Source: Clostridium sp. CAG:354_28_25
GTDB lineage: Bacteria; Bacillota; Clostridia; TANB77; CAG-508
Reading direction: 5' to 3'
NCBI GenBank assembly: GCA_001915925.1
Contig: MNRL01000008.1
Coordinates: forward strand, 40,185-104,184
DNA: 64,000 bases
Below, piece after piece: positions 43,706-53,700 of this stretch. A program made the translations under genes and the position numbers. A model generated the notes under the pieces. That model was not told the DNA's origin. It ran no database searches and saw only the letters and a list, made by a program, of their open reading frames with translations. Within the stretch, counting starts at the first letter, position 1. Each line of letters starts with the position of its first letter.

Positions 43706-44407
43706 ATGATAATGAAAAAGCTCCCAAATTATGAAAGACCATACGAAAAATTAGAAATATATGGCGAAGAAAGTTTATCTAATTTAGAGCTATTAGCGAT
43801 TGTAATAAAAACAGGAACAAAAGAAGAATCTGCATTAACATTAGCACAAAAAGTTTTAGATATGGGCAATAAATGTAATTCTAAAGATATCACTTTCTTA
43901 GATGAACTTACAATTCAAGAATTAACGAAAATCAAAGGAATAGGTCGAGTAAAAGCAATACAAATGAAGGCAGTGTGCGAACTTGCAAAGCGAATAGGAA
44001 AACCTATTTATTCAGATAAAATTATAATAAAAGGGTCAGAAGATGTTGCAACCCTATTTATGAAAGAACTTAAGAACTCAAAAAGAGAAATAGCAAAATT
44101 ATTAATATTAAATAATAAAAATGTAGTTATAAAAATTAAAGATATATCATTTGGTGGTCAGAACTTTGTAATGATTGATCCAAAGGACATTTTTACAGAA
44201 CCAATAAAAATGCAAGCACAAAGAATAATACTTGTACATAATCATCCAAGTGGGGACCCAGAACCAAGTAAGGAAGATATATTACTTACGACAAGAGTAA
44301 GAGAAGCATCAATGTTATTAGGTATTTCCTTTTTGGACCATGTAATAATAGGAAATAACAATTACGAAAGTGTTTTTGCAATAATGAGAAAGAAAGGATT
44401 GTTTTAA
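43706..44407 (+). CDS. radC: RadC family JAB-domain protein
   Basis: A 233-residue protein of standard length. A helix-hairpin-helix part (LTKIKGIGRVKAIQMKAVCEL) precedes the JAB1/MPN domain with the zinc motif HNHPSGDPEPSKEDI. Also present is LDHVIIGNNNYES. The family's biochemical role is unsettled despite the name. It lies directly upstream of mreB, a widely conserved order in Bacillota. A GTAA-spaced stop is followed by ATG of mreB after one base. Confidence 0.92.
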   Translation: MIMKKLPNYERPYEKLEIYGEESLSNLELLAIVIKTGTKEESALTLAQKVLDMGNKCNSKDITFLDELTIQELTKIKGIGRVKAIQMKAVCELAKRIGKPIYSDKIIIKGSEDVATLFMKELKNSKREIAKLLILNNKNVVIKIKDISFGGQNFVMIDPKDIFTEPIKMQAQRIILVHNHPSGDPEPSKEDILLTTRVREASMLLGISFLDHVIIGNNNYESVFAIMRKKGLF

Positions 44408-44408
44408 T

Positions 44409-45443
44409 ATGTTTAAATTTTTAGGACTTAATTCAAAAGATATTGGTATAGACTTAGGAACAGCAAATTTATTAGTCACACTAAAAGGAAAAGGAATCGT
44501 ACTTAATGAACCTTCTGTAGTAGCAATAGATAAAAATACAGGAGAGATTTTAGCAACAGGTTACGAAGCAAAAGAAATGTTAGGAAGAACTCCAGAAACT
44601 ATAAAAGCTGTAAGACCTTTAAGAGATGGTGTTATTGCAGATTTTACAGCTACAGAACTAATGCTAAAAAATATAATTAAAAAAGTTTGCAGACAAAACA
44701 ATGTAGGTAAACCAAGAATATTAGTTGGAGTTCCATCTGGAATAACAGAGGTAGAGGAAAGAGCAGTAGAAGAAGCTGTTATGCAAGCTGGGGCTAAAGA
44801 AGTATATTTAATAGAAGAGCCAATGGCCGCAGCAATTGGAGCAAATTTAGATGTTTCTGAACCTAGTGGAAATATAATCGTAGATATTGGTGGGGGAACA
44901 ACAGAAGTTGCTGTAGTTTCTTTAGGTGGTATTGTTATAAGTCATTCTTTAAGAATTGCTGGGGACGAGCTAGATGAAGATATAACAAATTATATAAAGA
45001 GAGAATTCAACTTAGCAATTGGAGATACAACTGCAGAAGAAATAAAGAAACAAATTGGTTGTGCACTTCCACTAATGACAGAAATGACAATGGACGTTAC
45101 AGGAAGGGATCTAAATACAGGTCTTCCAAGAAACATAGTTATAAGCTCTAGCAATGTGCAAGAAGCGATAGAGGTTTCTATTAATGAAATCGTAGAAACA
45201 GTTAAAGCAACATTAGAAAAAACACCACCAGAACTAGCTTCAGACATTATGGAAAAAGGAATTGTACTTGCAGGTGGTGGAGCTTTAATAAAGAATCTAG
45301 ATAAACTATTAAGCGAAAGAACTGGAATGCCAGTATATGTTGCAGAAGATCCATTAGACTGTGTAGTAAAAGGAACTGGTAAAACATTAGAAAATATAGA
45401 AAAGCTAAGAACAGTATTAATTAACGCAAGAAAAAGAGTATAA
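44409..45443 (+). CDS. mreB: Rod shape-determining protein MreB
   Basis: A 344-residue actin-like protein of normal length. The phosphate-binding motifs are GIDLGTANLLV near the N-terminus and IVDIGGGTTEVAV; the adenosine motif is GIVLAGGGALI. MreB filaments under the membrane guide lateral wall synthesis. The start follows an AAAGGA site inside the end of radC. It is followed by mreC, mreD and mrdA. Confidence 0.97.
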   Translation: MFKFLGLNSKDIGIDLGTANLLVTLKGKGIVLNEPSVVAIDKNTGEILATGYEAKEMLGRTPETIKAVRPLRDGVIADFTATELMLKNIIKKVCRQNNVGKPRILVGVPSGITEVEERAVEEAVMQAGAKEVYLIEEPMAAAIGANLDVSEPSGNIIVDIGGGTTEVAVVSLGGIVISHSLRIAGDELDEDITNYIKREFNLAIGDTTAEEIKKQIGCALPLMTEMTMDVTGRDLNTGLPRNIVISSSNVQEAIEVSINEIVETVKATLEKTPPELASDIMEKGIVLAGGGALIKNLDKLLSERTGMPVYVAEDPLDCVVKGTGKTLENIEKLRTVLINARKRV

Positions 45444-45470
45444 CTTTAAGTATATAGGAAGGAAGTAAGA

Positions 45471-46289
45471 ATGTATAAAAAGAAAAAGAGTGGAGTTATT
45501 GGAATAGTTGTTACAGTAATTATTTTAATATTATTGGTAATACTTTCAAATATAAAAATAGAAAATTTAACAGTTGTAGAAAATGTTTTTAGTACAATAG
45601 TTATGCCATTTCAAAATGGGTTTACAATGCTAAAAAATAAGATTTCTGGAAACGATACATTTTTTACTGATTTAGATAATTTAAAAAATGAAAATGAGGA
45701 ACTAAAACAAAAGAATAGTGAGTTAGAACAATCATTAAGAGAACTAGAAATAATTAAGGCAGAAAATACTACCCTTAAAGAACAAATGAATCTTAAAGAA
45801 AAATATGGGGAATATAAAACTGTATCGGGTTATGTAATAAATAGAGATATTAGCAATTATACAGGAATGGTAGTTATTAATGTTGGTTCTGATGATGGTG
45901 TACAGCCTAATATGACAGTTATTGCAGATAAGGGGCTAGTTGGAAATGTAGTATCTGTTACATCAAATACTGCAAAAGTACAAACTATTGTGGATCCAGC
46001 AAGTTCTGTAAGCTGTATTATTAGCACATCTAAAGATGCATTTATAACAAAAGGAAGCATAAATAATAGTGGTAGAGAAATAAGAGCAACATATATACCA
46101 ACAGATGCAGTATTAGTTCAAGATACTAGTATAGAAACTTCTGGTTTGGGAGGAATTTATCCTAAGGGAATACATGTTGGTACAATAAAAGAAGTTGTTA
46201 ATACTAAAAATCCAACAGACAAATATGCTACAATAGAAACAGCAGTGGATTTCTCGAAATTGGATACAGTACTTGTAATATTAAATTAA
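45471..46289 (+). CDS. mreC: Rod shape-determining protein MreC
   Basis: A 272-residue protein. A basic N-terminus and one membrane helix (residues 8-25) are followed by a coiled coil (LKNENEELKQKNSELEQSLREL) and the double beta-barrel MreC core (VINVGSDDGVQPNMTVIADKG, GLGGIYPKGIHVGTIKEV). MreC links MreB to the periplasmic or extracytoplasmic synthesis machinery. GGAAGGAAG precedes the ATG. mreD follows after 16 bases. Confidence 0.95.
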   Translation: MYKKKKSGVIGIVVTVIILILLVILSNIKIENLTVVENVFSTIVMPFQNGFTMLKNKISGNDTFFTDLDNLKNENEELKQKNSELEQSLRELEIIKAENTTLKEQMNLKEKYGEYKTVSGYVINRDISNYTGMVVINVGSDDGVQPNMTVIADKGLVGNVVSVTSNTAKVQTIVDPASSVSCIISTSKDAFITKGSINNSGREIRATYIPTDAVLVQDTSIETSGLGGIYPKGIHVGTIKEVVNTKNPTDKYATIETAVDFSKLDTVLVILN

Positions 46290-46305
46290 GGAAAGGAGAG
46301 CAATT

Positions 46306-46839
46306 ATGAAAAAAGCAGTATCAATTTTATTAATGTTCGTAGCTTTCCTTATAATATATTTTTTGCAAGTGAATTTTTTTACATGGTTTAACATCGCAGG
46401 AGTAATGCCGAATTTATTTATATTACTAATTATGGTAATAGGCTTATTTGCAGGTAAATATGCAGGCATATCTACAGGAGTTGTTGCAGGTCTGTTTTTA
46501 GATATATTTATTAGCAAAAAAATAGGTGTAACTGCTATAACCCTAGGACTTGTAGGATTTATAGGAGCTTTGTTAGACAAGAACTTCTCTAAAGATAGTA
46601 GAATAACACTTGTTTTGATGGTTACAATTTTAACTCTACTTTACGAGACATTAAATTATGCTATAAATGCAATAATATTTTCGTATTCATTGGAACTGGT
46701 GGACTTTTTTATAAAATTAGTGATAGAAACATTATTTAATATATTAATAACCATAATATTATATCCACTTATTCAAAAATGTGGATATGCATTAGAAGAA
46801 AACTTTAAAGAAACAAAAATACTAACAAGATACTTTTAA
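46306..46839 (+). CDS. mreD: Rod shape-determining protein MreD
   Basis: A 177-residue, five- to six-helix membrane protein. The N-terminal half has NFFTWFNIAGVMPNLFILLI and GLFAGKYAGISTGVVAGLFLDI, matching MreD. It is the membrane component of the elongasome. GAAAGGAG precedes the ATG. The next gene begins 27 bases later. Confidence 0.92.
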   Translation: MKKAVSILLMFVAFLIIYFLQVNFFTWFNIAGVMPNLFILLIMVIGLFAGKYAGISTGVVAGLFLDIFISKKIGVTAITLGLVGFIGALLDKNFSKDSRITLVLMVTILTLLYETLNYAINAIIFSYSLELVDFFIKLVIETLFNILITIILYPLIQKCGYALEENFKETKILTRYF

Positions 46840-46866
46840 AGATAACGTAAGATTGGAAGTGATTAA

Positions 46867-48957
46867 TTGAGTAAAAAACCAAATATAAAACTTAGATTTA
46901 ATTTTATAACAACTATTATATATGTAGTAGGAATTATTTTATTGTTACAACTTTTCAATCTACAAATAGTTCATGGCAGTGAATACAGAGAGCAATCAAA
47001 TACAAGATTAACTCGTGAAAGTACAATAGAGGCAGATAGGGGCTCGATATTAGATAGATCGGGAAATACTATTGTAGGCAATACAATGGGATTTAGTGTT
47101 GATTTATATAAAACTAAAATAGATGACAAGACATTAAATCAAACAATTTTAAATGTTATAAATGTATTAGAACAAAATGGTGATTCATATGTAGATGATT
47201 TTATTATAGATATAAATCCATATGCATTTAACGTTTCAGATGAAAAAGTAGCTAAATTTAAAAAAGATAATGATATAGATGAAAATGCCACAGCAGAAGA
47301 ATGCTTTAATGCTATGAAAGAAGAATACGAAATCGAGAATACTGATGTTTCAGAAGCAAGAAAAATAATGGCAATAAGATATGCTATACAAGAAGAAGGA
47401 TATAGTAGCACAAAGCCTTTACAAATATCAAGTAATATAAAAAGAGAATCAGCATTAATATTTAACGAGAAATCTTCAGAATTTCCTGGAATAAATGTCG
47501 TAGTAGAGCCAGTAAGAAATTATGAACAAGGAACGACTGCTTCACATATAGTTGGATATACAGGTAAAATCACATCTAAAGAGTTAGAAACTAGAAAAGA
47601 TACTTATGACCAAGATGATATCATTGGAAAAAACGGAATAGAATCTACTTTTGAAGAATATTTAAAAGGTGAAGATGGTATAAAACAATTGGATATGAGT
47701 GTTGATGGAACAGTACAAGAAGAATATACAACGAAAGAAGCTGTTAAAGGGTCAGATGTTGTATTAACTATAGACTTGAATCTACAAAAAGTAACAGAAC
47801 AAGCATTGGCAAATACTATAAACAAGATAAATAGTGGTGGATATTCGCAACAGTATGATACAAATTCCGGAGTAGCTGTAGTAATGGAGGTTAAGACCGG
47901 AAAGATATTAGCAATGGCAAGTTATCCAACATATAATCCACAAGATTTTGTTGGTACGATATCTACGGAAAAGTGGAATGAATATAATAATAATCCCGAT
48001 TTGCCATTAATGAATAAAGCTATTCAATCAGCATATGCACCTGGTTCAATATTTAAGATGGTTACAGCAATTGCAGGGTTAGAAACAGGGGCAACGAATA
48101 CAACAGAGAAAATACGCGATACTGGAACATTTTATAAATATAATAGTAGTTGGCACTGTTGGCAAAGAGGTGGACATGGTTGGCTTAACATTACAGGTGC
48201 GATAGAAAAATCATGTAATTTCTTCTTCTATACAATAGGAACGAGAATGGATATAGATGTATTAGCAAAATATGCTAAATATTTTGGACTAGGAGTAAAA
48301 ACCGGTGTAGAATTACCAAGTGAGGTAGCGGGAAGCGTTGCTTCGAGAGAAACTGCGGAAAAGAATAATCATTCTTGGCAACCAGGAGACATGATGTCTG
48401 CTGTTATTGGACAAAGTTACAATGCGTTTACACCATTACAAATGGCAAAATATATAAGTATGGTAGCAAATGGCGGAAACAAAATAACACCGACAATAGT
48501 TGAATCTGTTATAAGAGCTGATGGAACAGAAGTGCCAAAAGAAGAAGTAGAACAGACTATAAAGGCAAAATTAGGAATAACAGATGATGGAACAGAAGAT
48601 TTAACAATTTCTCAAACAAGTATAGATGTTGTTAAAGAAGGAATGCGTTCAGTTACTTCGGACGAATCAGGTACAGCTTATAGTGTATTTAAGAACTTCC
48701 CAATAGAAGTTGGAGGAAAGACAGGTTCTGCAGAAACTGAAAGTGGAGCTAATAATGGAAAAACTAATGCTTGGTTTGCTGGATTTGCACCATATGATGA
48801 CCCAGAAATCGCGGTAGTAGTATTTGTAGAAAATGGTGGACATGGTTGGTATACAGGAGAAACTGTTAGAGAAATAATGGAACAATATTTTGGAATGAAT
48901 ACTACACAAGTTCAAGAAGATATGACACAAGCACCTTATGTAGAAACATATAGATAA
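46867..48957 (+). CDS. mrdA: Penicillin-binding protein 2 (elongation transpeptidase)
   Basis: A 696-residue class B PBP starting with TTG 46867 behind GGAAGTG. One N-terminal helix precedes the dimerisation domain (RESTIEADRGSILDRSG). The transpeptidase domain has S394-IF-K397 (PGSIFKM), SCN in EKSCNFFFYTIG and KTGSAE. It cross-links peptidoglycan during lateral growth with RodA and MreBCD. rodA is not in this window. Confidence 0.96.
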   Translation: MSKKPNIKLRFNFITTIIYVVGIILLLQLFNLQIVHGSEYREQSNTRLTRESTIEADRGSILDRSGNTIVGNTMGFSVDLYKTKIDDKTLNQTILNVINVLEQNGDSYVDDFIIDINPYAFNVSDEKVAKFKKDNDIDENATAEECFNAMKEEYEIENTDVSEARKIMAIRYAIQEEGYSSTKPLQISSNIKRESALIFNEKSSEFPGINVVVEPVRNYEQGTTASHIVGYTGKITSKELETRKDTYDQDDIIGKNGIESTFEEYLKGEDGIKQLDMSVDGTVQEEYTTKEAVKGSDVVLTIDLNLQKVTEQALANTINKINSGGYSQQYDTNSGVAVVMEVKTGKILAMASYPTYNPQDFVGTISTEKWNEYNNNPDLPLMNKAIQSAYAPGSIFKMVTAIAGLETGATNTTEKIRDTGTFYKYNSSWHCWQRGGHGWLNITGAIEKSCNFFFYTIGTRMDIDVLAKYAKYFGLGVKTGVELPSEVAGSVASRETAEKNNHSWQPGDMMSAVIGQSYNAFTPLQMAKYISMVANGGNKITPTIVESVIRADGTEVPKEEVEQTIKAKLGITDDGTEDLTISQTSIDVVKEGMRSVTSDESGTAYSVFKNFPIEVGGKTGSAETESGANNGKTNAWFAGFAPYDDPEIAVVVFVENGGHGWYTGETVREIMEQYFGMNTTQVQEDMTQAPYVETYR

Positions 48958-48976
48958 TAAGGAAAGGAAGTTTAAT

Positions 48977-49597
48977 ATGGCACAGTATATAACAATAAAT
49001 TTAAAAAAAGATGTAATCGTCATGAAATTAAGTGAAAAGGCTACTCAAGCGGATACTATTAAAAGCTTAAAAAAGAAATTACCAGAACTTAAAAAATTAT
49101 ATCAACAAGAAAAAACGCCAATATTTGTAACAGGAAGAATTCTAAAAAATAAAGAATTAAAAGAAATTCAAGACTTAATTAAAAAGAGTATTAATGTAGA
49201 AGTTGAATTCGATACACCTAAAGCCCTAGGGCTAAACGAAATCAGAAGAACATATAATAGAGATGTAGAAATTTCAGAGTCTAAAATTCATAGAGGGTCA
49301 TTAAGATCTGGACAACGTTTAGAATATGAAGGAACTTTAATAGTATTAGGCGATGTCAATGACGGAGCAGAAGTAATTGCTGGAGATAATGTTGTAGTTG
49401 TAGGTAACTTAAGAGGATTAGCTCATGCTGGTGCCAAAGGAAATAAACAAGCTATAGTTGCAGCACATAGAATAGATACACATCAACTCAGAATTGCAAA
49501 TATTATAAAGGAACTAGTAAAAGACGATGATGCGTACAATGTTGCATACACATATGCTTATGTTCATGAAAATGGAAGAGAAATAGTTTTGGAATAA
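48977..49597 (+). CDS. minC: Septum site-determining protein MinC
   Basis: A 206-residue protein. An N-terminal FtsZ-binding domain is followed by the beta-helix C-terminal domain with EYEGTLIVLGDVNDGAEVIAGDNVVVVGNLRGLAHAGAKGN, a close MinC match. MinC blocks FtsZ assembly away from mid-cell. GGAAAGGAAG precedes the ATG. A terminator follows nine bases after the stop and no minD is present, whereas minC usually precedes minD in such operons. Confidence 0.93.
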   Translation: MAQYITINLKKDVIVMKLSEKATQADTIKSLKKKLPELKKLYQQEKTPIFVTGRILKNKELKEIQDLIKKSINVEVEFDTPKALGLNEIRRTYNRDVEISESKIHRGSLRSGQRLEYEGTLIVLGDVNDGAEVIAGDNVVVVGNLRGLAHAGAKGNKQAIVAAHRIDTHQLRIANIIKELVKDDDAYNVAYTYAYVHENGREIVLE

Positions 49598-49605
49598 TGA
49601 AAGTG

Positions 49606-49646
49606 AAAAAGAATGTACTAAAACATGAAAGTACATTCTTTTTTTG
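49606..49646 (+). terminator. Rho-independent terminator of the mre-min operon
   Basis: AAAGAATGTACT and AGTACATTCTTT flank a ten-base loop, followed by T residues. Confidence 0.88.
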
Positions 49647-49662
49647 ATAAATTGTGGACAAC

Positions 49663-49935
49663 TCAATTTAAAAGCAATAACAATAAACAGATTATTAACT
49701 CATTATCTTTAACTTTCTCTTTATATAAAATAAATATGATAAATAATATTATTAAATCATCCACATATAACTTTATACCTAAAATATTAATACAAGCAGA
49801 CGAATCTGTATCGTTAGTAGGCTTTGTAGTGTTTTCGGAATCTTTTTTGAAGTCTGCCTTAGTAGTATTTATTTTTTTAGGTTTACGAATAGAATTTTTA
49901 TAATAATTGGAATATGGAGGAGGAAAGTTATACAT
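49663..49935 (-). CDS. Small hypothetical membrane protein of a clostridial three-gene group
   Basis: About 90 residues. It has an N-terminus MYNFPPPYSNYY, a Lys/Thr/Ser-rich middle, and a C-terminal region with two short hydrophobic stretches (DDLIILFIIFILYKEKVKDN, LIICLLLLLLN). The chosen ATG 49935 overlaps the upstream gene's stop codon region, so translation is probably coupled. I associate this pattern with uncharacterised clostridial proteins. It is the last gene of the minus-strand trio. Confidence 0.65.
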   Translation of the reverse strand: MYNFPPPYSNYYKNSIRKPKKINTTKADFKKDSENTTKPTNDTDSSACINILGIKLYVDDLIILFIIFILYKEKVKDNELIICLLLLLLN

Positions 49936-50284
49936 TTTTATCACCATCATCTTTAAACATTTCTAATAATGGAGCTATATTTAACAATTTCATATATTGG
50001 TCTAATTTAGTTTGTCTACTTTCCCTAAGGTAAGGTTTTAATGCTAATAACAAATTAGAACGCTTATCATTATGGGAAGAGCTTATTTTATCCATTATTT
50101 CTTTAATCTTTAGCATTGTAGTTATATCTATATTACTACCTGAAGTACTTTTAGAAGAAGAGGAGTCATTAGAAGTTGATGACTTGTCAGTTGACTTTAG
50201 ACTACTTAAAAGATCATTAACTTTATTCATATCTATATTGCTATTAGAAAAATTCTTAATTAAATCTGATAAATCATCACTCAT
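49928..50284 (-). CDS. Hypothetical helical protein of the clostridial trio
   Basis: A 118-residue protein. An acidic helix (DDLSDLIKNFSNSNIDMNKVND), a Ser-rich linker, and a C-terminal helical region with KRSNLLLALKPYLRESRQTKLDQYMKLLNI. AGGAGG precedes the ATG. Its 3' end overlaps the next gene. The ALKPYL-x-RQ-K motif recurs in similar clostridial proteins in my memory, with no known function. Confidence 0.65.
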   Translation of the reverse strand: MSDDLSDLIKNFSNSNIDMNKVNDLLSSLKSTDKSSTSNDSSSSKSTSGSNIDITTMLKIKEIMDKISSSHNDKRSNLLLALKPYLRESRQTKLDQYMKLLNIAPLLEMFKDDGDKNV

Positions 50285-50344
50285 AATAACCTCCTATACC
50301 TAGCTTCGTTTATAACTTATAGACACCAAAGAGTTGACTAAGTT

Positions 50345-50494
50345 TTAATTTAAATTATTTTTCAAGTTTTTTATGATTTCATCTTTATTCTCGGATTTCA
50401 TAATTTTATTTGCGATTTCCATGCTTTTTTCTAAATCTTTTTTATCTACTTTAGATAACATGTTCATCAGTTTTGCCATATCTAAATTATCCAT
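50345..50494 (-). CDS. Very small hypothetical protein, first of the trio
   Basis: A 49-residue frame on the minus strand. It begins MDNLDMAKLMNMLSKVDKKD, continues LEKSMEIANKIMKSENKDE and ends IIKNLKNNLN. AGAGGTGATTTGT is well placed before the ATG, and a stop precedes in frame. It reads as amphipathic helices. The 60-base gap to the next minus-strand gene suggests one operon. Confidence 0.6.
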   Translation of the reverse strand: MDNLDMAKLMNMLSKVDKKDLEKSMEIANKIMKSENKDEIIKNLKNNLN

Positions 50495-50662
50495 ACAAAT
50501 CACCTCTAAATATATATATGAATTTCGTTATATTATTATATTAAAAATGAGAAAAAATGTTGACATTAAAAAGATATATTTTTTAAAAGATAAATTTCCG
50601 CTAAAGCAAAAGATAAAAAATGGAGAAATTTACATAAAAATATTACAAATATGAGAAAACCA

Positions 50663-50691
50663 TTGAAAAATAAGGAAAAAAAGTATATAAT
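50663..50691 (+). promoter_or_regulatory. Sigma-A promoter of the giant surface-protein operon
   Basis: TTGAAA, 17 bases, TATAAT. It lies 39 bases before the ATG at 50731, and TAGGAGGAG follows it. The same hexamers serve the mre operon. Confidence 0.75.
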
Positions 50692-50730
50692 ATTATTATA
50701 TGGGATTATTATTTTTTTTAGGAGGAGAAT

Positions 50731-53700
50731 ATGAAAAGAGAGGTTGTTAATAAGTTAATAGCAGCAATTACTACAGTTTGTTTACTTATGACCTATGTGT
50801 CTACGTTAACAAATTCAGTTTATGCTGCCTATGAAGAGTTAGAAAAACAAGGTATTGTATCAAATAACAAAAATATAGAATTTGATGCATACTTTAAGCC
50901 AGATGGAACAAATAAACACAGTATGGAGGCAGAGATATCTGCAGAACAAAAATTATATGTAAAGGTAAATGTAAAAAATGCAGGTTACCTAGAGAATGCA
51001 ACAATTTCATTCGAAAATCCAAACTTTTCGATTTCAAAAGCTTTTGCTCAATCAGAAAATGTAAAATCAGTTGACTATGACAATAATCAACTAACATTAA
51101 ACCAAATAGAAAGCGGAAAAGAAGTGGAAATAGAAATACCTGTTAACTTTGTAAGAAATGATAATATGGATTTAACATATTTTTCTAGAGAAACAAAACT
51201 AAACTTAACAGGAACATACTATGATGAGAATGAAAAAGAAAGAAACATAAAATCTGATATTAATATCAGGTTAAATTGGACTGCAACACCAAAAGCAATA
51301 TTAAACGAAGATGTTATAAAATATGGTGCTTATAATAGTAATGTGTATATGCAAACATTACTAACAAGTACATTAGAAGGTAATTCACTTCCAGTAGAAA
51401 GTACAAAGCTAGAAGTTACAGCGCCAAAAATTGCAAATAAAAATCCAACAGAAGTAAGAATATTTGCAAATACACCAGCAACAAATGGTGCAGAATTCAC
51501 AAAAGATATGTGGTCTTATAACAAAGACACTGGAATTTTAGAAATTAATTTAGAAAATAAAGAAAATAATAATCAAGTTAATTGGAGACAAGGAGAAGAT
51601 AAATTCTACATAACATATATTTATACAGATGTAACAGCTGAAGCAACTGTAGTTACTTTGAATGCAAATTCAAATATTAAAACATATGTAACAGAACAAG
51701 ATGTTACAGCAAATGTTCAAAAAAATGTAGAATTAAAAGGCAATGTTAGTACAGTAGTAGATACAGAAGTATCTGCAACATCAGAAATTTATAAAGGATA
51801 TATGTATGCAAATAACAAATATGAAACAGAATATGCATCAACGATATCTGCAAATATTGCATATACAGATGCTGTAGATAAATTAGTTATAAATGAAAAT
51901 AATGCAACATTTGTTACAGCAAATGGGGCAACAATGCAAGCAGGAAACAACATGTACTATAAATCTATAGCTATTAACAAAGTTTTATTTGATAAAATTT
52001 TAGGACAAAATGGTAATATACAAATATATGACCAAAACGGAAATAGAGTAGCTGGAATAGATAAAAACACACCAGTAGATGCAAATGGTAATATGGTAAT
52101 TACAATAAATCAAAATGTTACAGCTTTAAGAATAGAAACAACAAAACCAGAAACAGAAGGAATCATAACATTTAATATTAGTAAAGCTATAAAAGCTACA
52201 ACAAATTTATCTAGAGCTACAATAACAAATATCCAAAGAATTGATACAGCAGTTTCTGGAAATATAGTAAGTGCAGATATGGTAACAGAAATGGCTACAA
52301 AAACAGAGACAATAAACTTAAAAGAAACAGCAACAAAAGCAGAATTATATATAAATAATACAAACTTAACAACAACAGCAAAAAATGAAAATGTAGAAAT
52401 TAAAGCAATATTAAAATCAAATGATTATACATGTGATTTATACAGTAATCCAACAGTTTTAATTACTTTACCAAGTGAAATAGAAACATTAGAAATAAAA
52501 ACAATTAATTTACTATACAATGAAAATATTCAAATATCTTCATATGATGTAGTAACAGATAATAATGGAAATAAAGTAATTAGAATATATATGCAAGGAG
52601 AACAAACAGAATTTGTTACAGATATAAGTAAAGGTATTAATGTTGTAATAAACACAGACATTACATTAAGAAAAACAGCAGCAAGTACAACAAAAAATGC
52701 TACTTTAAAAGTAACAAATGATAAAGCAATCCAATATGAAAATGATGGAATTGCTATAGTTCCAATGAATATATATGCACCACAAGGTGTTGTATTACTA
52801 AGTAGTGTAGCTAACTTTAGTAATGACAATGAAGAAATAGTTTCTTTACCAAATAAAGAAAAAGCGGGAAAAATAGATATTAAATCAAATGCAAAAAATA
52901 TAACAATGAAAGCAACAGTAGTAAACAACTATGGTAAAGATATTAAAAATCCAAAAATACTAGGAAGATTACCATTCCAAGGAAACAAGAAGACTGATGG
53001 AACAGAATTAGGCTCAACAGTAGATACTATACTAACATCAGGACTTACAGTTTCGGGAATAGCTAATAATCCATATACTATATATTATAGTGAAAATGGT
53101 AATGCAACAGCAGATCTAAATAATGCAGAAAATGGTTGGACGCAAAATGTAACTGATGCATCAAAGATAAAATCATACTTAGTAGTATTTAATGATTATG
53201 TAATGCCACAAGCCACATCTTTTGATATGGCATACAATGTACAAGTACCAGAAAACTTATCACATAATGAAAATGCATTTGGTACATATACAGTTTATTA
53301 TGAAGAAGATGAAAATTCACAAACGATAGCAAAAGAAACAATAGCTCCAACAGTTGGTGTATCTACAGGAAAAGGACCAGAGTTAAAAGCAGAAATATAT
53401 ACAAATGTAGATAGCACAGCATCAACAGAAGATGTTATGGAATATAAAATAACAGTAAGAAATGATGGTGAGGTATCAGCAGAAAATGCAAAAGTAACTG
53501 TAAACTTACCAGACATGGTAGATTATGCAGAATACATAGAAGAACCTATGGGTAATAGATATGAACCAAGACCTGACCAAAGAACATTAGAACTTTCAGT
53601 AGGAAATCTTGGAGTAGGAGAAAGCAAAGAAGTTTCATTTACAATAATGGCAAATAAAGAAGGAACATTTAAATTAGACTTTATACTTTCTGCAGACAAT

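Noticed and set aside
50541..50660. Riboswitch-like TAAATTTCC / GGAGAAATTTA dyad before the giant surface genes
   Set aside because: It lies upstream of the best promoter at 50663 and lacks the conserved motifs of c-di-GMP riboswitches.
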